41,355 nucleotides of DNA from Bdellovibrionales bacterium (lineage in GTDB: Bacteria > Bdellovibrionota_G > JALEGL01 > JAGRMV01), in the NCBI GenBank assembly GCA_020434345.1, contig JAGRAZ010000010.1, positions 1 to 41,355 of the forward strand, in the 5' to 3' direction. Of the stretch, positions 15,971-25,245 are shown in pieces. A program made the translations under genes and the position numbers. The stretch's first letter is position 1; every line of letters begins with the position of its first letter. The notes beneath the pieces are model-generated. The model was not told the DNA's origin. It ran no database searches and saw only the letters and a program-made list of their open reading frames with translations.

Positions 15971-16815
15971 TTAAAACAATAGGTATTGTGGGTAGTGGTC
16001 AAATGGGAAGCGGCATAGCACATGTTGCTGCACAAAATGGATTTGATGTAATTATCAGTGATGTTTCAGATGAGCGTGTAGAAGAAGGTTTTTCCCATAT
16101 TGCAAAAAATCTTGATCGCATGATTCAAAAAGAGAAAATATCTGAAAGCGACAAAGAACTTGTTCTTTCACGTATTCAAAAAACAACACACCTGCAACTC
16201 ATGGAAGAAGCGCAATTGGTTGTTGAAGCAGCCTCAGAAAATGTCGAAACCAAACTTGCATTATTTGAAGAGTTAGAAGAAATCACACACGAAGACACAA
16301 TATTGGCTACAAACACCTCATCTATTTCTATTACAAAAATTGCCAACGCAACCAAACGCCCAGACAAAGTAATTGGTATGCATTTTATGAATCCTGTGCC
16401 TGTCATGAAATTAATTGAGGTAGTGAAGGGCCACCTAACAAGTGAGCAAACCTATAAAGCAATTTTAGAAGTAAGTGAAAAAATGGGCAAAACTGTTGTA
16501 ACCGCGCAAGATTTTCCTGGTTTCTTGGTCAATCGTGTTCTTTGTCCATATATCAATGAAGCTTTTTTTGCGCTTGAATCAGGAATTGCATCAGCTGAAG
16601 ATATTGATCTTGCAATGAAGCTAGGGACCAATGTTCCTATGGGTCCGCTTACTCTTGCAGATTTCATTGGCTTAGATACTGTGTTGTCAATTTTGGAAGT
16701 ACTGCAAAGAGGTTTGGGAGATGATAAATATAGACCGTCACCGCTTTTAAGGCGTTATGTAGACGCTGGATGTTTAGGCCGTAAAGTGGGTCGAGGGGTA
16801 TTTCATTACGAATAA
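15967..16815 (+). CDS. 3-Hydroxybutyryl-CoA dehydrogenase
   Basis: This NAD(P)-dependent enzyme oxidises 3-hydroxybutyryl-CoA to acetoacetyl-CoA. The start is the ATG at 15967, which overlaps the thiolase stop (ATGA). It gives 282 residues, the usual length for stand-alone Hbd, with the dinucleotide loop GSGQMG (9-14) correctly placed; a frame extending further upstream would only add residues in front of it. Other signatures are NTSSISIT, the catalytic-His motif MHFMNPVPVMKL, the FPGFLVNR segment and the C-terminal GLDTVLSILEV and GRKVGRGVFHY. No crotonase domain is fused; that activity is encoded by the next gene 9 bp downstream. Confidence 0.95.
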   Translation: MIKTIGIVGSGQMGSGIAHVAAQNGFDVIISDVSDERVEEGFSHIAKNLDRMIQKEKISESDKELVLSRIQKTTHLQLMEEAQLVVEAASENVETKLALFEELEEITHEDTILATNTSSISITKIANATKRPDKVIGMHFMNPVPVMKLIEVVKGHLTSEQTYKAILEVSEKMGKTVVTAQDFPGFLVNRVLCPYINEAFFALESGIASAEDIDLAMKLGTNVPMGPLTLADFIGLDTVLSILEVLQRGLGDDKYRPSPLLRRYVDAGCLGRKVGRGVFHYE

Positions 16816-16824
16816 GGAGTTTGT

Positions 16825-17598
16825 GTGATCACACTTGAAAAAAATGGTGCTGTTGCAACTCTTACCATCAATCGTCCTGAAAGCTTAAATGCACTCCATC
16901 AAGAGCTTATCATTGAATTTTCAAATACATTAAAATCACTCCAAAACGATCAAACAGTTCGTGTTGTTAAAGTTTGCGGTGCCGGAGATAAGGCATTTGT
17001 TGCAGGTGCAGATATTTCACAAATGAAAGATATGGATTCGCAGGATGCAAAGCTTTTTTCTTATAAAGGCCAGCATTTATTTTCCGATATAGAAGCGAGT
17101 GATAAGATTTTTATTGCTTGTGTAAAAGGCTTTGCGTTGGGTGGTGGTTGTGAATTGGCGCTTGCCTGTGATCTTATCTATGCTTCAGATAAAGCGAAAT
17201 TTGGTTTGCCAGAGGTAACACTTGGATTGATACCCGGCTTTGGAGGTACACAACGTCTTTCACGTATGGTTGGAGCACTCAAGGCCAAAGAATTAATTTA
17301 CACAGGAAAAATGATATCAGCGCAAGAAGCATTTTCGCTTGGTATGGTAAATCAAGTATTTTTGCATGAAACATTTGATCGAAGTGTCGATGAGGTTGCT
17401 TCAGCGATTTTAAAAAATGGACCTTTTGCAGTTCGTCGTGCCAAGCAGGCAATTGTTGAAGGGCAAAATCTGAAAATGTCAGAAGCGCTAGAAGTTGAAA
17501 AGCAGCATTTTGCATTTTGTTTTTCTTCACCTCAATCTAAAGAAGGCATGAATGCTTTTTTAGAAAAGAGAAAACCAAATTGGGATCATAAATCGTGA
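16825..17598 (+). CDS. Enoyl-CoA hydratase (crotonase)
   Basis: This enzyme hydrates crotonyl-CoA to 3-hydroxybutyryl-CoA. The 257-residue length and motifs are standard: the oxyanion-hole stretch FVAGADISQM, the GGGCELALACD helix carrying one catalytic Glu, and LPEVTLGLIPGFGGTQRL carrying the second. The GTG start has AAGGAG (16814-16819) at 5-nt spacing, a strong Shine-Dalgarno sequence. The stop overlaps the GTG of the transporter gene by 4 bp. Within the operon it links the acyl-CoA dehydrogenases to Hbd. Confidence 0.95.
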   Translation: MITLEKNGAVATLTINRPESLNALHQELIIEFSNTLKSLQNDQTVRVVKVCGAGDKAFVAGADISQMKDMDSQDAKLFSYKGQHLFSDIEASDKIFIACVKGFALGGGCELALACDLIYASDKAKFGLPEVTLGLIPGFGGTQRLSRMVGALKAKELIYTGKMISAQEAFSLGMVNQVFLHETFDRSVDEVASAILKNGPFAVRRAKQAIVEGQNLKMSEALEVEKQHFAFCFSSPQSKEGMNAFLEKRKPNWDHKS

Positions 17599-18449
17599 TC
17601 TACCTTTGGGTCGTTTCGATTCTGTGGGCTTTTTCATTTAGTTTTATCAAGGGTGAGTTAACCGGACTTCCATCAAGTTTTGTTGCAATGGTTCGAATGG
17701 CAATTGCGCTTTTGGTTTTTATTCCTTTTTTTCGCCCCGAAGTTTTTAAAGATAAAATTACACTAAAGCTTTTTGGTATAGGCGCACTCCAGTTTGGGTT
17801 TATGTACTTGTTGTATATACAGTCTTTTCAATATCTTCAGGCGCATGAAGTTGCACTTTTTACAATCACTACACCTTTTTTTGTAACATTGCTGTATGAT
17901 TTTTTTGATAAGAAAATTCGCATAAATCATTTGATATGGGTTTGTGTTTGTATTGTAGGCTCCGCAGTGATTACTTTTTCTGAACTTACAAGAAGTAATT
18001 TTTGGCTTGGCTTTTTTCTTTTGCAGTTGTCGAATTTTTGCTTTGCTTTGGGACAAGTTCTATACAAACGGCTATTTGAAAATGAAAAACAAGATCAGAA
18101 AAAAGCGTTTGTTCCCATGTATTTTGGTGCGCTGTGTGTCACAATGGGCTTAAGTTTATGGAATAATAGTATGACGGGTTTTGAAGTAACGCAGCGTCAA
18201 TGGTTGATACTTTTATACCTCGGTGTGCTTCCTTCAGGACTGGGATTTTTCTTGTGGAATAAGGGTGCTGTTACGGTTTCATCAGGAACCCTCGCAATTA
18301 TGAACAATATGAAAATTCCTTTGGCCATAATTGTAGCAGTTCTTCTTTTTGGCGAGCATACCAACTTTGTGCGTCTTGTGGTCGGTGGTTCAATCATTGT
18401 GCTTTCGTTGATTCTGAACGAAAAAAAGCCTCTAAAATCAAGTTATTAG
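17595..18449 (+). CDS. EamA/DMT-family transporter
   Basis: A 284-residue integral membrane protein with about ten hydrophobic helices arranged as two EamA repeats, the drug/metabolite transporter layout. The first begins MIYLWVVSILWAFSFSFIKG, and the second is around WLGFFLLQLSNFCFALGQVLYK. The C-terminal GVLPSGLGFFLWNKGAV and LLFGEHTN segments are typical of RhaT/EamA members. The substrate cannot be read from sequence. Its GTG start overlaps the crotonase stop, so it belongs to the operon. Export or import of a short acid or amino acid related to the pathway is a reasonable guess only. Confidence 0.88.
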   Translation: MIYLWVVSILWAFSFSFIKGELTGLPSSFVAMVRMAIALLVFIPFFRPEVFKDKITLKLFGIGALQFGFMYLLYIQSFQYLQAHEVALFTITTPFFVTLLYDFFDKKIRINHLIWVCVCIVGSAVITFSELTRSNFWLGFFLLQLSNFCFALGQVLYKRLFENEKQDQKKAFVPMYFGALCVTMGLSLWNNSMTGFEVTQRQWLILLYLGVLPSGLGFFLWNKGAVTVSSGTLAIMNNMKIPLAIIVAVLLFGEHTNFVRLVVGGSIIVLSLILNEKKPLKSSY

Positions 18450-18463
18450 ATGCGCAATTTCGC

Positions 18464-18491
18464 TTGTCAGGGCTTGTGGTTTTGATACATA
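18464..18491 (+). promoter_or_regulatory. Promoter of the acyl-CoA dehydrogenase/mutase operon
   Basis: TTGTCA (18464-18469) and TACATA (18486-18491) are 16 bp apart. The -10 ends 9 nt before the ATG at 18501, with no Shine-Dalgarno sequence (leaderless geometry). No cobalamin-riboswitch-sized leader exists here. Confidence 0.45.
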
Positions 18492-18500
18492 AAGCTCACT

Positions 18501-19652
18501 ATGCATTTGGAATTATCCGAACATCATCAACAAATTCAACAACTTGCAAGAGACTTCGCGCAAACAGAGCTCGCTTCGGTTGCAAGCAAAAATGATGAAA
18601 CACACACATTTGCCAAAGAGCAGATCAAAAAATTGGGTGAGTTGGGTTTTATGGGCATTGCCATCGATGAGGCTTATGGAGGTGCAGGACAAGACCCGCT
18701 TTCTTACGTACTTGTCATTGAGGAAATTTCAAAAGTTTGTGCTGCGACAGGTGTTGCCCTTTCGGTAAATAACTCACTCGTTGCTGAGGTATTAAAGAAT
18801 TTCGGTACGGAAGAACAAAAGCAGAAATTTTTAGTTCCAGTAGCACAAGGTGAAAAATTAGGCGCATATTGTTTAACTGAACCAATGAGTGGTTCAGATG
18901 CTGCGACAATGGCTACAACAGCTGTTAGACAAGGTGATCACTATATCATCAATGGTGCAAAAAATTGGATTACCAATGGTTCTTATAGTGATGTCATGAT
19001 TGTTTTTGCCATGACAGATTCTTCCAAGGGTGCCAAGGGTATTAATGCATTTGTGCTTGATACAAAAACGCCGGGTGTTGAAATAGGCAAAGCAGAAAAT
19101 AAAACAGGCATTCGCTCTTCCAGTACTTGCACCATTAGTTTTACAGATGTAAAAATCCCCGTAACCCAACGCCTAGGTGACGAGCTTTCAGGTTTTATCA
19201 TCGCGATGAAAACATTGGATAATGGTCGTATTGGTATTGCTGCACAGGCTGTAGGTATTGCACAAGCAGCCCTTGATGAAGCCATTAAATATGGATTTGA
19301 GAGAAAGCAATTTGGTAAACCAATTTTAGAAAATCAGGGACTCAAATGGATGATCAGTGATATGTCGACACGAGTTGAAGCTGCTCGTTTGCTTACGTAT
19401 CAAGCTGCATTTAAGAAAACACAAGGTGGAAGATTCACAAGATATTCAGCAGCGGCAAAATTATTTGCAAGTGAGACCGCAACATTTGTAACACATCATG
19501 CATTACAAATTCATGGTGGTTATGGTTATACGCGTGATTATCCAGTTGAGAGGTACATACGCGATGCGCGTGTGACAGAAATCTATGAAGGAACAAGTGA
19601 AATTCAACGACTTGTAATTGCGGCGCAAACACTAAAAGAGTTTGAATTTTAA
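18501..19652 (+). CDS. Short-chain acyl-CoA dehydrogenase (butyryl-CoA type)
   Basis: An FAD enzyme that oxidises a short acyl-CoA to the trans-2-enoyl-CoA and passes electrons to ETF. The 383-residue protein has both family signatures, [13 protein letters not shown] and the C-terminal [17 protein letters not shown], and the catalytic Glu363 in [10 protein letters not shown], the position used by short- and medium-chain enzymes. Its placement between crotonase and the mutase suggests butyryl-CoA as substrate. ETF genes are not in the window. The mutase gene follows after 13 bp. Confidence 0.93.
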   Translation: MHLELSEHHQQIQQLARDFAQTELASVASKNDETHTFAKEQIKKLGELGFMGIAIDEAYGGAGQDPLSYVLVIEEISKVCAATGVALSVNNSLVAEVLKNFGTEEQKQKFLVPVAQGEKLGAYCLTEPMSGSDAATMATTAVRQGDHYIINGAKNWITNGSYSDVMIVFAMTDSSKGAKGINAFVLDTKTPGVEIGKAENKTGIRSSSTCTISFTDVKIPVTQRLGDELSGFIIAMKTLDNGRIGIAAQAVGIAQAALDEAIKYGFERKQFGKPILENQGLKWMISDMSTRVEAARLLTYQAAFKKTQGGRFTRYSAAAKLFASETATFVTHHALQIHGGYGYTRDYPVERYIRDARVTEIYEGTSEIQRLVIAAQTLKEFEF

Positions 19653-19665
19653 AAGGAATGGTACA

Positions 19666-21330
19666 TTGAGTTCAAATCTTAAAAAAGAATATCAAAGGTG
19701 GAAAGAAGAAACGCTGGCACAAACGCTTTCAAAATCTCCTGAGAGAAAAGAAAAATTCACCACACTGTCTGACCATGAAATTGAGCGTCTTTACACACCT
19801 CTTGATGTTGAGAATCTAGATTATAAAAATGACCTTGGCAATCCGGGAGAATTTCCATTTACAAGAGGTATCCACTCAACCATGTATCGTGGTCGCTTGT
19901 GGACCATGCGCCAATTTGCAGGATTTGGTACAGCAAAAGATTCTAATGAGCGTTTTCATTATTTGCTTAAGCAAGGGCAAACTGGATTGTCTGTAGCGTT
20001 TCATATGCCGACAATTATGGGCTATGATTCAGACCATGATCGTTCTAGGGGCGAAGTTGGTAAGGTTGGTGTGTCGATTGATACACTTGCCGATATGGAA
20101 ACGCTTTTTGATAAGATTCCGCTTGATCAAGTTACTACATCGATGACGATCAATGCGCCGGCAAGTATTTTGTGGGCGATGTATTTGGTTGTTGCTGAGA
20201 AGCAAGGTGTTTCCTGGGATAAAGTAGGTGGTACAACCCAAAACGATATTCTAAAAGAGTATATCGCGCAGAAGTCATGGATCTACCCACCAAGACCTAG
20301 CATGCGTTTGATTGTGGACATGATGGAGTTTGCCAAAGATCATGTTCCAAGGTGGAATACAATTTCAATTTCTGGGTATCACATACGTGAAGCGGGTTCG
20401 ACAGCAGCGCAAGAATTAGGTTTTACATTGGCTGATGGTATTGGCTATGTGCAAGCCGGTATTGAACGAGGCATGAGTGTAGATGAATTTGCGCCACGAC
20501 TTTCGTTCTTTTTTAATTCCCATTCAGATTTTTTTGAAGAAATTGCAAAATTCCGAGCAGGAAGACGAATTTGGGCACGCGTGATGAAAGAAAGATTTGG
20601 CGCGAAAAATCCTAAAAGTATGATGTGTAGATTTCATACACAAACTGCAGGATGCTCGCTCACTGCACAGCAGCCGTACAACAATGTGATTCGCACAACC
20701 ATTCAGGCAATGTCAGCTGTTTTGGGTGGTACTCAAAGTTTACATACAAATTCATTGGATGAAACACTTTCGCTTCCTACAGAAGAGGCGGTAACGCTAG
20801 CGCTTCGTACACAGCAAATCATTGCTGAAGAATCAGGTATTCCAGCAACCATAGATCCGTTTGCGGGTAGTTACTTTGTTGAAAAGCTAACCAATGAAAT
20901 TGAAGCCAAGGCACTAGAGTACATCACAAATATTGACAAGATGGGGGGTATTATTGAAGCCATTGAAAAAGGTTACCCTCAACAGGAAATTGGAAATGCA
21001 TCATACAAATATCAACGCCAAGTAGAATCCAATGATAAAACTGTGGTAGGTGTCAATAAGTACATTGATGACAGCAAACAAGAAGTTCCAATTTTGTTGA
21101 TTGGTGAAGAAGTAGAAAAAGTTCAAATCCAAAATGTTACAAAAATAAAAGCATCTAGGGATAATCAAAAAGTGGAAGCATGTTTGCAAAATCTAAAACA
21201 AGCAGCGCTTGGAACACAAAACGTAATGCCTTTTATTATTGAAGCAGTTCGTGAATATGCATCACTTGGTGAAATCTGTGATGTTTTTAGAGAGACCTTT
21301 GGAGAGTACCACGACCCAAAGTGGCTTTAA
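19666..21330 (+). CDS. icmA: B12-dependent acyl-CoA mutase large subunit, isobutyryl-CoA mutase type
   Basis: A TIM-barrel subunit of a split coenzyme B12 mutase, 554 residues without the B12 domain. The TTG at 19666 has AAAAGGA (19651-19657) at 8-nt spacing, so it is preferred over an upstream TTG at 19642. Two substrate-site positions separate relatives. Methylmalonyl-CoA mutase has Tyr in RQYAGF and Arg in the position after KEFMV; this protein has Phe84 (MRQFAGFG) and Gln202 (KEYIAQKSW), as isobutyryl-CoA mutase (Phe80/Gln198) does. Ala is kept in SVAF, arguing against 2-hydroxyisobutyryl-CoA mutase. The active-site His in SGYHIREAG is present. His113 (AFHMPT) replaces the usual Asp. Likely reaction: isobutyryl-CoA to n-butyryl-CoA. 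Automatic pipelines would call it methylmalonyl-CoA mutase. Confidence 0.85.
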   Translation: MSSNLKKEYQRWKEETLAQTLSKSPERKEKFTTLSDHEIERLYTPLDVENLDYKNDLGNPGEFPFTRGIHSTMYRGRLWTMRQFAGFGTAKDSNERFHYLLKQGQTGLSVAFHMPTIMGYDSDHDRSRGEVGKVGVSIDTLADMETLFDKIPLDQVTTSMTINAPASILWAMYLVVAEKQGVSWDKVGGTTQNDILKEYIAQKSWIYPPRPSMRLIVDMMEFAKDHVPRWNTISISGYHIREAGSTAAQELGFTLADGIGYVQAGIERGMSVDEFAPRLSFFFNSHSDFFEEIAKFRAGRRIWARVMKERFGAKNPKSMMCRFHTQTAGCSLTAQQPYNNVIRTTIQAMSAVLGGTQSLHTNSLDETLSLPTEEAVTLALRTQQIIAEESGIPATIDPFAGSYFVEKLTNEIEAKALEYITNIDKMGGIIEAIEKGYPQQEIGNASYKYQRQVESNDKTVVGVNKYIDDSKQEVPILLIGEEVEKVQIQNVTKIKASRDNQKVEACLQNLKQAALGTQNVMPFIIEAVREYASLGEICDVFRETFGEYHDPKWL

Positions 21331-21348
21331 TAGAAGAAGGGGATAAGT

Positions 21349-21750
21349 ATGGCAAAGAAACTACGCATATTGGTTGCCAAACCAGGACTTGATGGGCACG
21401 ATCGAGGCGCCAAAGTAGTTGCGCGAGCGTTGCGTGATGCTGGTTTTGAAGTGATTTATACTGGCCTACATCAAACACCTGAGATGATTGTTAGTGCAGC
21501 AATTGACGAAGATGTTGATGCTGTAAGTATGTCTGTGCTTTCAGGTGCGCATATGTTTTTGTTTCCTGAAGTTATACGACTCTTGAAAGAAAAAGGAGCA
21601 CCAGAAATTTCTGTTTTTGGTGGAGGTATTATTCCTGACGAAGATATTCCAAAACTTGAAGACGCTGGCGTTGCAAAAATTTTTACACCGGGCGCTTCGT
21701 TAAAAGATATTACAGATTGGGTTGCATCCAATGTGCAATCAACCAAGTAG
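21349..21750 (+). CDS. icmB: B12-binding small subunit of the acyl-CoA mutase
   Basis: A 133-residue Rossmann-like cobalamin-binding protein. DGHDRG (15-20) is the DxHxxG motif; His17 ligates cobalt from below in base-off, His-on B12. SVLSGAHM and GGGIIPDED are the other corrin-contact segments. Stand-alone B12 subunits of this size pair with large subunits of about 560 residues in isobutyryl-CoA mutase and in split methylmalonyl-CoA mutases. It lies 18 bp after its partner with a GGGG-type Shine-Dalgarno sequence before the ATG. No MeaB/MeaI-type GTPase chaperone is in the window. Confidence 0.92.
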   Translation: MAKKLRILVAKPGLDGHDRGAKVVARALRDAGFEVIYTGLHQTPEMIVSAAIDEDVDAVSMSVLSGAHMFLFPEVIRLLKEKGAPEISVFGGGIIPDEDIPKLEDAGVAKIFTPGASLKDITDWVASNVQSTK

Positions 21751-21767
21751 AGGGGAAGTAAGAAACA

Positions 21768-22931
21768 ATGAATTTTGATTTAGAAGAAAATCATCAGATG
21801 ATCAAAGAGATGGTTACGGAGTTCGCAAAGAATGAAGTAGAGCCAGGCGCAATGATGCGAGATGAGACATGCACATTCCCTTTAGAGATTTTACGTAAAC
21901 TTGGTGAATTGGGTTTAATGGGCATCTTGGTACCTGAGGAATTTGGTGGATCAGGTATGGATGTTATGAGTTTTGCAATTGCAGTGGAGGCAATTGGTCG
22001 TTACGACGGATCCACAGCGCTTTCTGTTCAGGCACACAATGGTTTAACTTGTGGTCATATTTTGACTGCAGGTAGCCAAGCATTAAAAACGAAATATCTT
22101 CCTGAACTCGCTACGGGTCAAAAATTGGGTGCGTGGTGTCTAACTGAGCCGGGATCAGGTAGTGATGCATCGGGCATGAAAACAACAGCGGTTAAAAAGG
22201 GAGACCGTTGGGTCATCAATGGATCTAAGAATTTTATTACGCATGGAACATACGGAGATGTTTATGTCATTATGGCCAATACGGATCCTGCACGCGGAAA
22301 CAAAGGTATTACAGCTTTTGTAGCGGAGAAGGGCTGGAAAGGCCTGCACATTGGTAAAAAAGAAAATAAGCTTGGTATGCGAGCTAGTGACACAACATCA
22401 CTTTCTTTTGAAAACTTAGAAGTACCTGAAGAAAATATGTTGGGTGAACTTCATATGGGTTTTGTAGACACGATGAAAATATTAGATCGTGGTCGTGCTG
22501 TCATTGCATCTTTGGCGCTAGGTATTGGTAGAGGTGCATTAGAGGAAGCGGTCAAATACGCAAAGGAAAGAAATGCTTTTGGCAAATCAATTGCTGATTT
22601 TCAGGCTATTCAATGGATGATTGCGGATTCATTTACTGAGTTACAAGCTGCAAAAGTTTTGGTAGCTCGTGCTTGTTATCTTCATGACCAAAAGAAGTTT
22701 GCCAAAAGGGAATCTTCCCAAGCAAAACTTTATGCAAGTGAAGCATCAAAAAGGGCATGTCATCGTGCAGTTCAAATTCATGGCGGTTATGGGTATGTAA
22801 ATGAATATCCAGTAGAACGATACTGGAGAGATTCAAAGCTTTGTGAGATTGGTGAGGGCACCTCTGAAATTCAAAGAGAGCTTATTTTTGCGCAAACAGT
22901 AAAGCAATACGGATACGGATCACAGCCATAA
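21768..22931 (+). CDS. Acyl-CoA dehydrogenase (second copy)
   Basis: A 387-residue FAD acyl-CoA dehydrogenase, related to but clearly distinct from the one at 18501. It has [12 protein letters not shown], the C-terminal [18 protein letters not shown] and the catalytic Glu363 in [11 protein letters not shown]. It ends the mutase operon, 17 bp after the B12 subunit, with a Shine-Dalgarno sequence (GGGGAAG) upstream. Two dehydrogenases around one mutase could divide straight-chain and branched-chain substrates, for example butyryl-CoA and isobutyryl- or 2-methylbutyryl-CoA. Which does which cannot be told from sequence. Confidence 0.93.
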   Translation: MNFDLEENHQMIKEMVTEFAKNEVEPGAMMRDETCTFPLEILRKLGELGLMGILVPEEFGGSGMDVMSFAIAVEAIGRYDGSTALSVQAHNGLTCGHILTAGSQALKTKYLPELATGQKLGAWCLTEPGSGSDASGMKTTAVKKGDRWVINGSKNFITHGTYGDVYVIMANTDPARGNKGITAFVAEKGWKGLHIGKKENKLGMRASDTTSLSFENLEVPEENMLGELHMGFVDTMKILDRGRAVIASLALGIGRGALEEAVKYAKERNAFGKSIADFQAIQWMIADSFTELQAAKVLVARACYLHDQKKFAKRESSQAKLYASEASKRACHRAVQIHGGYGYVNEYPVERYWRDSKLCEIGEGTSEIQRELIFAQTVKQYGYGSQP

Positions 22932-23010
22932 TGGGTTTTTTGGCTGTATCAAAGCATTCTCCCTTATTTTCTGGTCTTTTGTGTTAATTCCAAGCAAAAT
23001 GTAAAAACTT

Positions 23011-24969
23011 ATGTCTAAATCTATTGTCTGGCATCCCACTCCCGAACTTCTGAAAAATAGCCAGATGGCCAAGTTCATGCGATGGGCCAGAGAAAATAGT
23101 ACCTTCTCAGGGCAACACTATCTTGATTTGCATCAGTGGAGTGTGACACACATCGAAGATTTTTGGGAAAGTATTTGGAAGTACATGGATGTTGAACATG
23201 ATTCCCAATATAGAAGCGTATTGCAAGACCGAGTTATGCCTGGCGCACAGTGGTTTGAAGGTGCAAGACTCAATTTTGCAAAAAATCTTCTCAAACCTTG
23301 GATGATGGGTAATCCCAAAAGAGTTGCGATTGTAGCACTTGACGAAGAAAGAAATCGAAAAGAAATTACTGCTGAACAACTTATCTCTCAAGTTACATTG
23401 TTTCAGGATTTTTTACGAAAACATGACGTTCGCGCAGGAGATCGTGTGGCCGGTATTTTATGCAATGATGAAAAGAGCATCATTGCAATGCTTGCTTGTG
23501 CTAGTTTGGGTGCTACTTGGTCAAGTTGTTCACCAGAATTTGGTGCAAGCGCACTTGTGGATAGACTTTCGCAAATTCAACCAAAGGTTTTATTTAGTGT
23601 AAATGGTTATGCCTACAACGGAAAAGAATACGACATTGCTACAAATATAGAGGCAGTTCTTAAAGAGGTTTCAAGCATTGAAGTTGTTGTTTGGATACCC
23701 AAAATTTTAAAACCTTCAAAAAGACCGAAAGGTAATTTAGTTTTGTGGAAAGATGTTGCGCAAAAAAAACCACAGACAGACCTTACATTTGTTCCACTTC
23801 CTTTTAATCACCCGCTATATATTTTATTTTCTTCTGGTACTACAGGAAAGCCTAAGGGAATCGTACATGGAGCTGGTGGTGTGCTTTTGCAGCACTACAA
23901 AGAACTCGCGCTTCATTGTGATTTAAATGATAGCTCTGTATTTTCCTATTACACCACATGCGGATGGATGATGTGGAATTGGATGGTTTCTTCTTTAATG
24001 ATGGGAACGCAGCTTGTAGTGTACAATGGTTCTCCCAATTATCCGTCTATTGAACGCTTATGGCGTATGATTGAAAATGAAACAATTACGCATTTCGGAA
24101 CGTCTGCAAAATTTATCGCGTCTTGTAGGCACGATGGTTTTTATCCAAAGCGTGTAGTTTCTGTTGATAGTCTAGTGAATATTTTTTCTACAGGGTCTCC
24201 TCTGGTCGATGAGGATTATGCTTGGGTGTATGGGAATGTTAAGAAAGACATTCAGCTTACATCCATATCTGGTGGTACAGATATTATATCTTGTTTTGTA
24301 TTAGGAAATCCCATGCTTCCTATTTATCAAGGTGAGATCCAGTGCAAGGGCTTAGGCATGAATGTTGTATCTTATAATTTTGACGGGCAAAATGTTTTGA
24401 ACCAAAAGGGCGAGCTTGTTTGTTTGTCTCCAGCACCTTCTATGCCTATTCATTTTTTAGATGATGTTGATGGTCAGAAATATACCCAAGCTTATTTTAC
24501 AACGTACCAAGGTGTTTGGTGTCACGGTGACTACATCATGTTCAATGAGCGTGGTGGAAGCGTTATTTTTGGAAGATCAGACACAACACTCAATCCGGGC
24601 GGTGTTCGTATCGGAACTGCAGAGATATATCGTGTTTTAGATCAGATGCAGGAAGTGCAAGATGCCATTGTTACCAGTGTTCCTAAAGAAAGCGATGAAG
24701 AAATCGTGCTTTTGGTGATGCTTGAGCCTGAGTTAACACTAACACCGATTTTAAAGAAAAAAATTCAAGATCAGATTCGCGCAGCCACATCTCCAAGACA
24801 TGTTCCAAAGCACATTTTTTCTGTATCTCAGATTCCATACACATTAAGTGGAAAAAAAGTCGAAATTTCAGTCAAAAGAATTTTTCAAGGGGAAGCAATT
24901 CAAAATATGGAATCGATTGCAAACCCTGATAGCCTTGAAGAAATTAAAAAAATCGCCAAACAAATCTAG
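23011..24969 (+). CDS. aacS: Acetoacetyl-CoA synthetase
   Basis: An adenylate-forming enzyme (ANL superfamily) that activates acetoacetate to acetoacetyl-CoA with ATP. The 652-residue length fits the AacS family, as does the N-terminal domain (WHPTPELLKNSQMAKFMRW, then the ACAS_N-type segment PGAQWFEGARLNFAKNLL). The P-loop SSGTTGKPKGIVHG lies near residue 275, and the C-terminal hinge GRSDTTLNPGGVRIGTAEIY is well kept, followed by LSGKKVE with the catalytic Lys. It sits 79 bp after the second acyl-CoA dehydrogenase and feeds acetoacetyl-CoA to the thiolase of the same block, so ketone bodies or stored hydroxybutyrate can enter the pathway. Confidence 0.94.
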   Translation: MSKSIVWHPTPELLKNSQMAKFMRWARENSTFSGQHYLDLHQWSVTHIEDFWESIWKYMDVEHDSQYRSVLQDRVMPGAQWFEGARLNFAKNLLKPWMMGNPKRVAIVALDEERNRKEITAEQLISQVTLFQDFLRKHDVRAGDRVAGILCNDEKSIIAMLACASLGATWSSCSPEFGASALVDRLSQIQPKVLFSVNGYAYNGKEYDIATNIEAVLKEVSSIEVVVWIPKILKPSKRPKGNLVLWKDVAQKKPQTDLTFVPLPFNHPLYILFSSGTTGKPKGIVHGAGGVLLQHYKELALHCDLNDSSVFSYYTTCGWMMWNWMVSSLMMGTQLVVYNGSPNYPSIERLWRMIENETITHFGTSAKFIASCRHDGFYPKRVVSVDSLVNIFSTGSPLVDEDYAWVYGNVKKDIQLTSISGGTDIISCFVLGNPMLPIYQGEIQCKGLGMNVVSYNFDGQNVLNQKGELVCLSPAPSMPIHFLDDVDGQKYTQAYFTTYQGVWCHGDYIMFNERGGSVIFGRSDTTLNPGGVRIGTAEIYRVLDQMQEVQDAIVTSVPKESDEEIVLLVMLEPELTLTPILKKKIQDQIRAATSPRHVPKHIFSVSQIPYTLSGKKVEISVKRIFQGEAIQNMESIANPDSLEEIKKIAKQI

Positions 24970-25021
24970 TCTATGGATTTTTATACACAATCAAACATGC
25001 GTTTTTTTTGAATAATAGAGA

Positions 25022-25051
25022 TATAATTGCCAAATTGTAGAATGCAATTTG
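25022..25051 (+). promoter_or_regulatory. Isolated TATAAT and hairpin in the aacS-patatin gap
   Basis: A perfect TATAAT at 25022-25027 is followed by CAAATTG (25031-25037) pairing with CAATTTG (25045-25051). No -35 and no open frame follow. It could mark a small RNA running into the inverted-repeat element, but it may be chance in AT-rich DNA. Confidence 0.2.
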
Positions 25052-25108
25052 TCCGCTTCCCATCTTACAACTCTAATGTAAAGCATTCATTTAACGTATC
25101 TACATCAA

Positions 25109-25215
25109 GGACAGAAATATATGCTTTTTGAGGATCATTAAGACTGATTGATCTTTGCATCTGGTTATATCAATCTATGAGTCAGGACATCCGAAAAAAG
25201 TGTATATTTCTGTCC
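25109..25215. repeat. 107-bp inverted-repeat element (MITE/REP-like)
   Basis: The ends are a perfect 13-bp inverted repeat: GGACAGAAATATA at 25109-25121 and TATATTTCTGTCC at 25203-25215. Pairing continues inward through two G-T wobbles, C-G, five T-A pairs and, after a 2-nt mismatch, GGAT/ATCC, giving arms of about 27 nt around a 53-nt centre. There is no open frame and no target duplication. The form is that of a non-autonomous palindromic element such as those moved by IS200/REP-type Y1 transposases, or a long RNA hairpin downstream of the patatin gene. Confidence 0.6.
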
Positions 25216-25245
25216 ACGGCAAGATATTCTTCTTCAAAGAATGAT

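Noticed and set aside
18450-18500. Cobalamin riboswitch before the B12 mutase operon
   Set aside because: The gap is only 51 bp and holds a promoter next to the start codon; there is no room for the aptamer.
19666-21330. Annotation as methylmalonyl-CoA mutase
   Set aside because: The two diagnostic pocket residues are Phe and Gln, as in isobutyryl-CoA mutase; kept only as the less likely alternative.
22922-22947. Terminator after the second acyl-CoA dehydrogenase (ACAGCCA/TGGCTGT)
   Set aside because: The 7-bp stem has a 12-nt loop, overlaps the stop codon and has no T-run after it; too weak to list.
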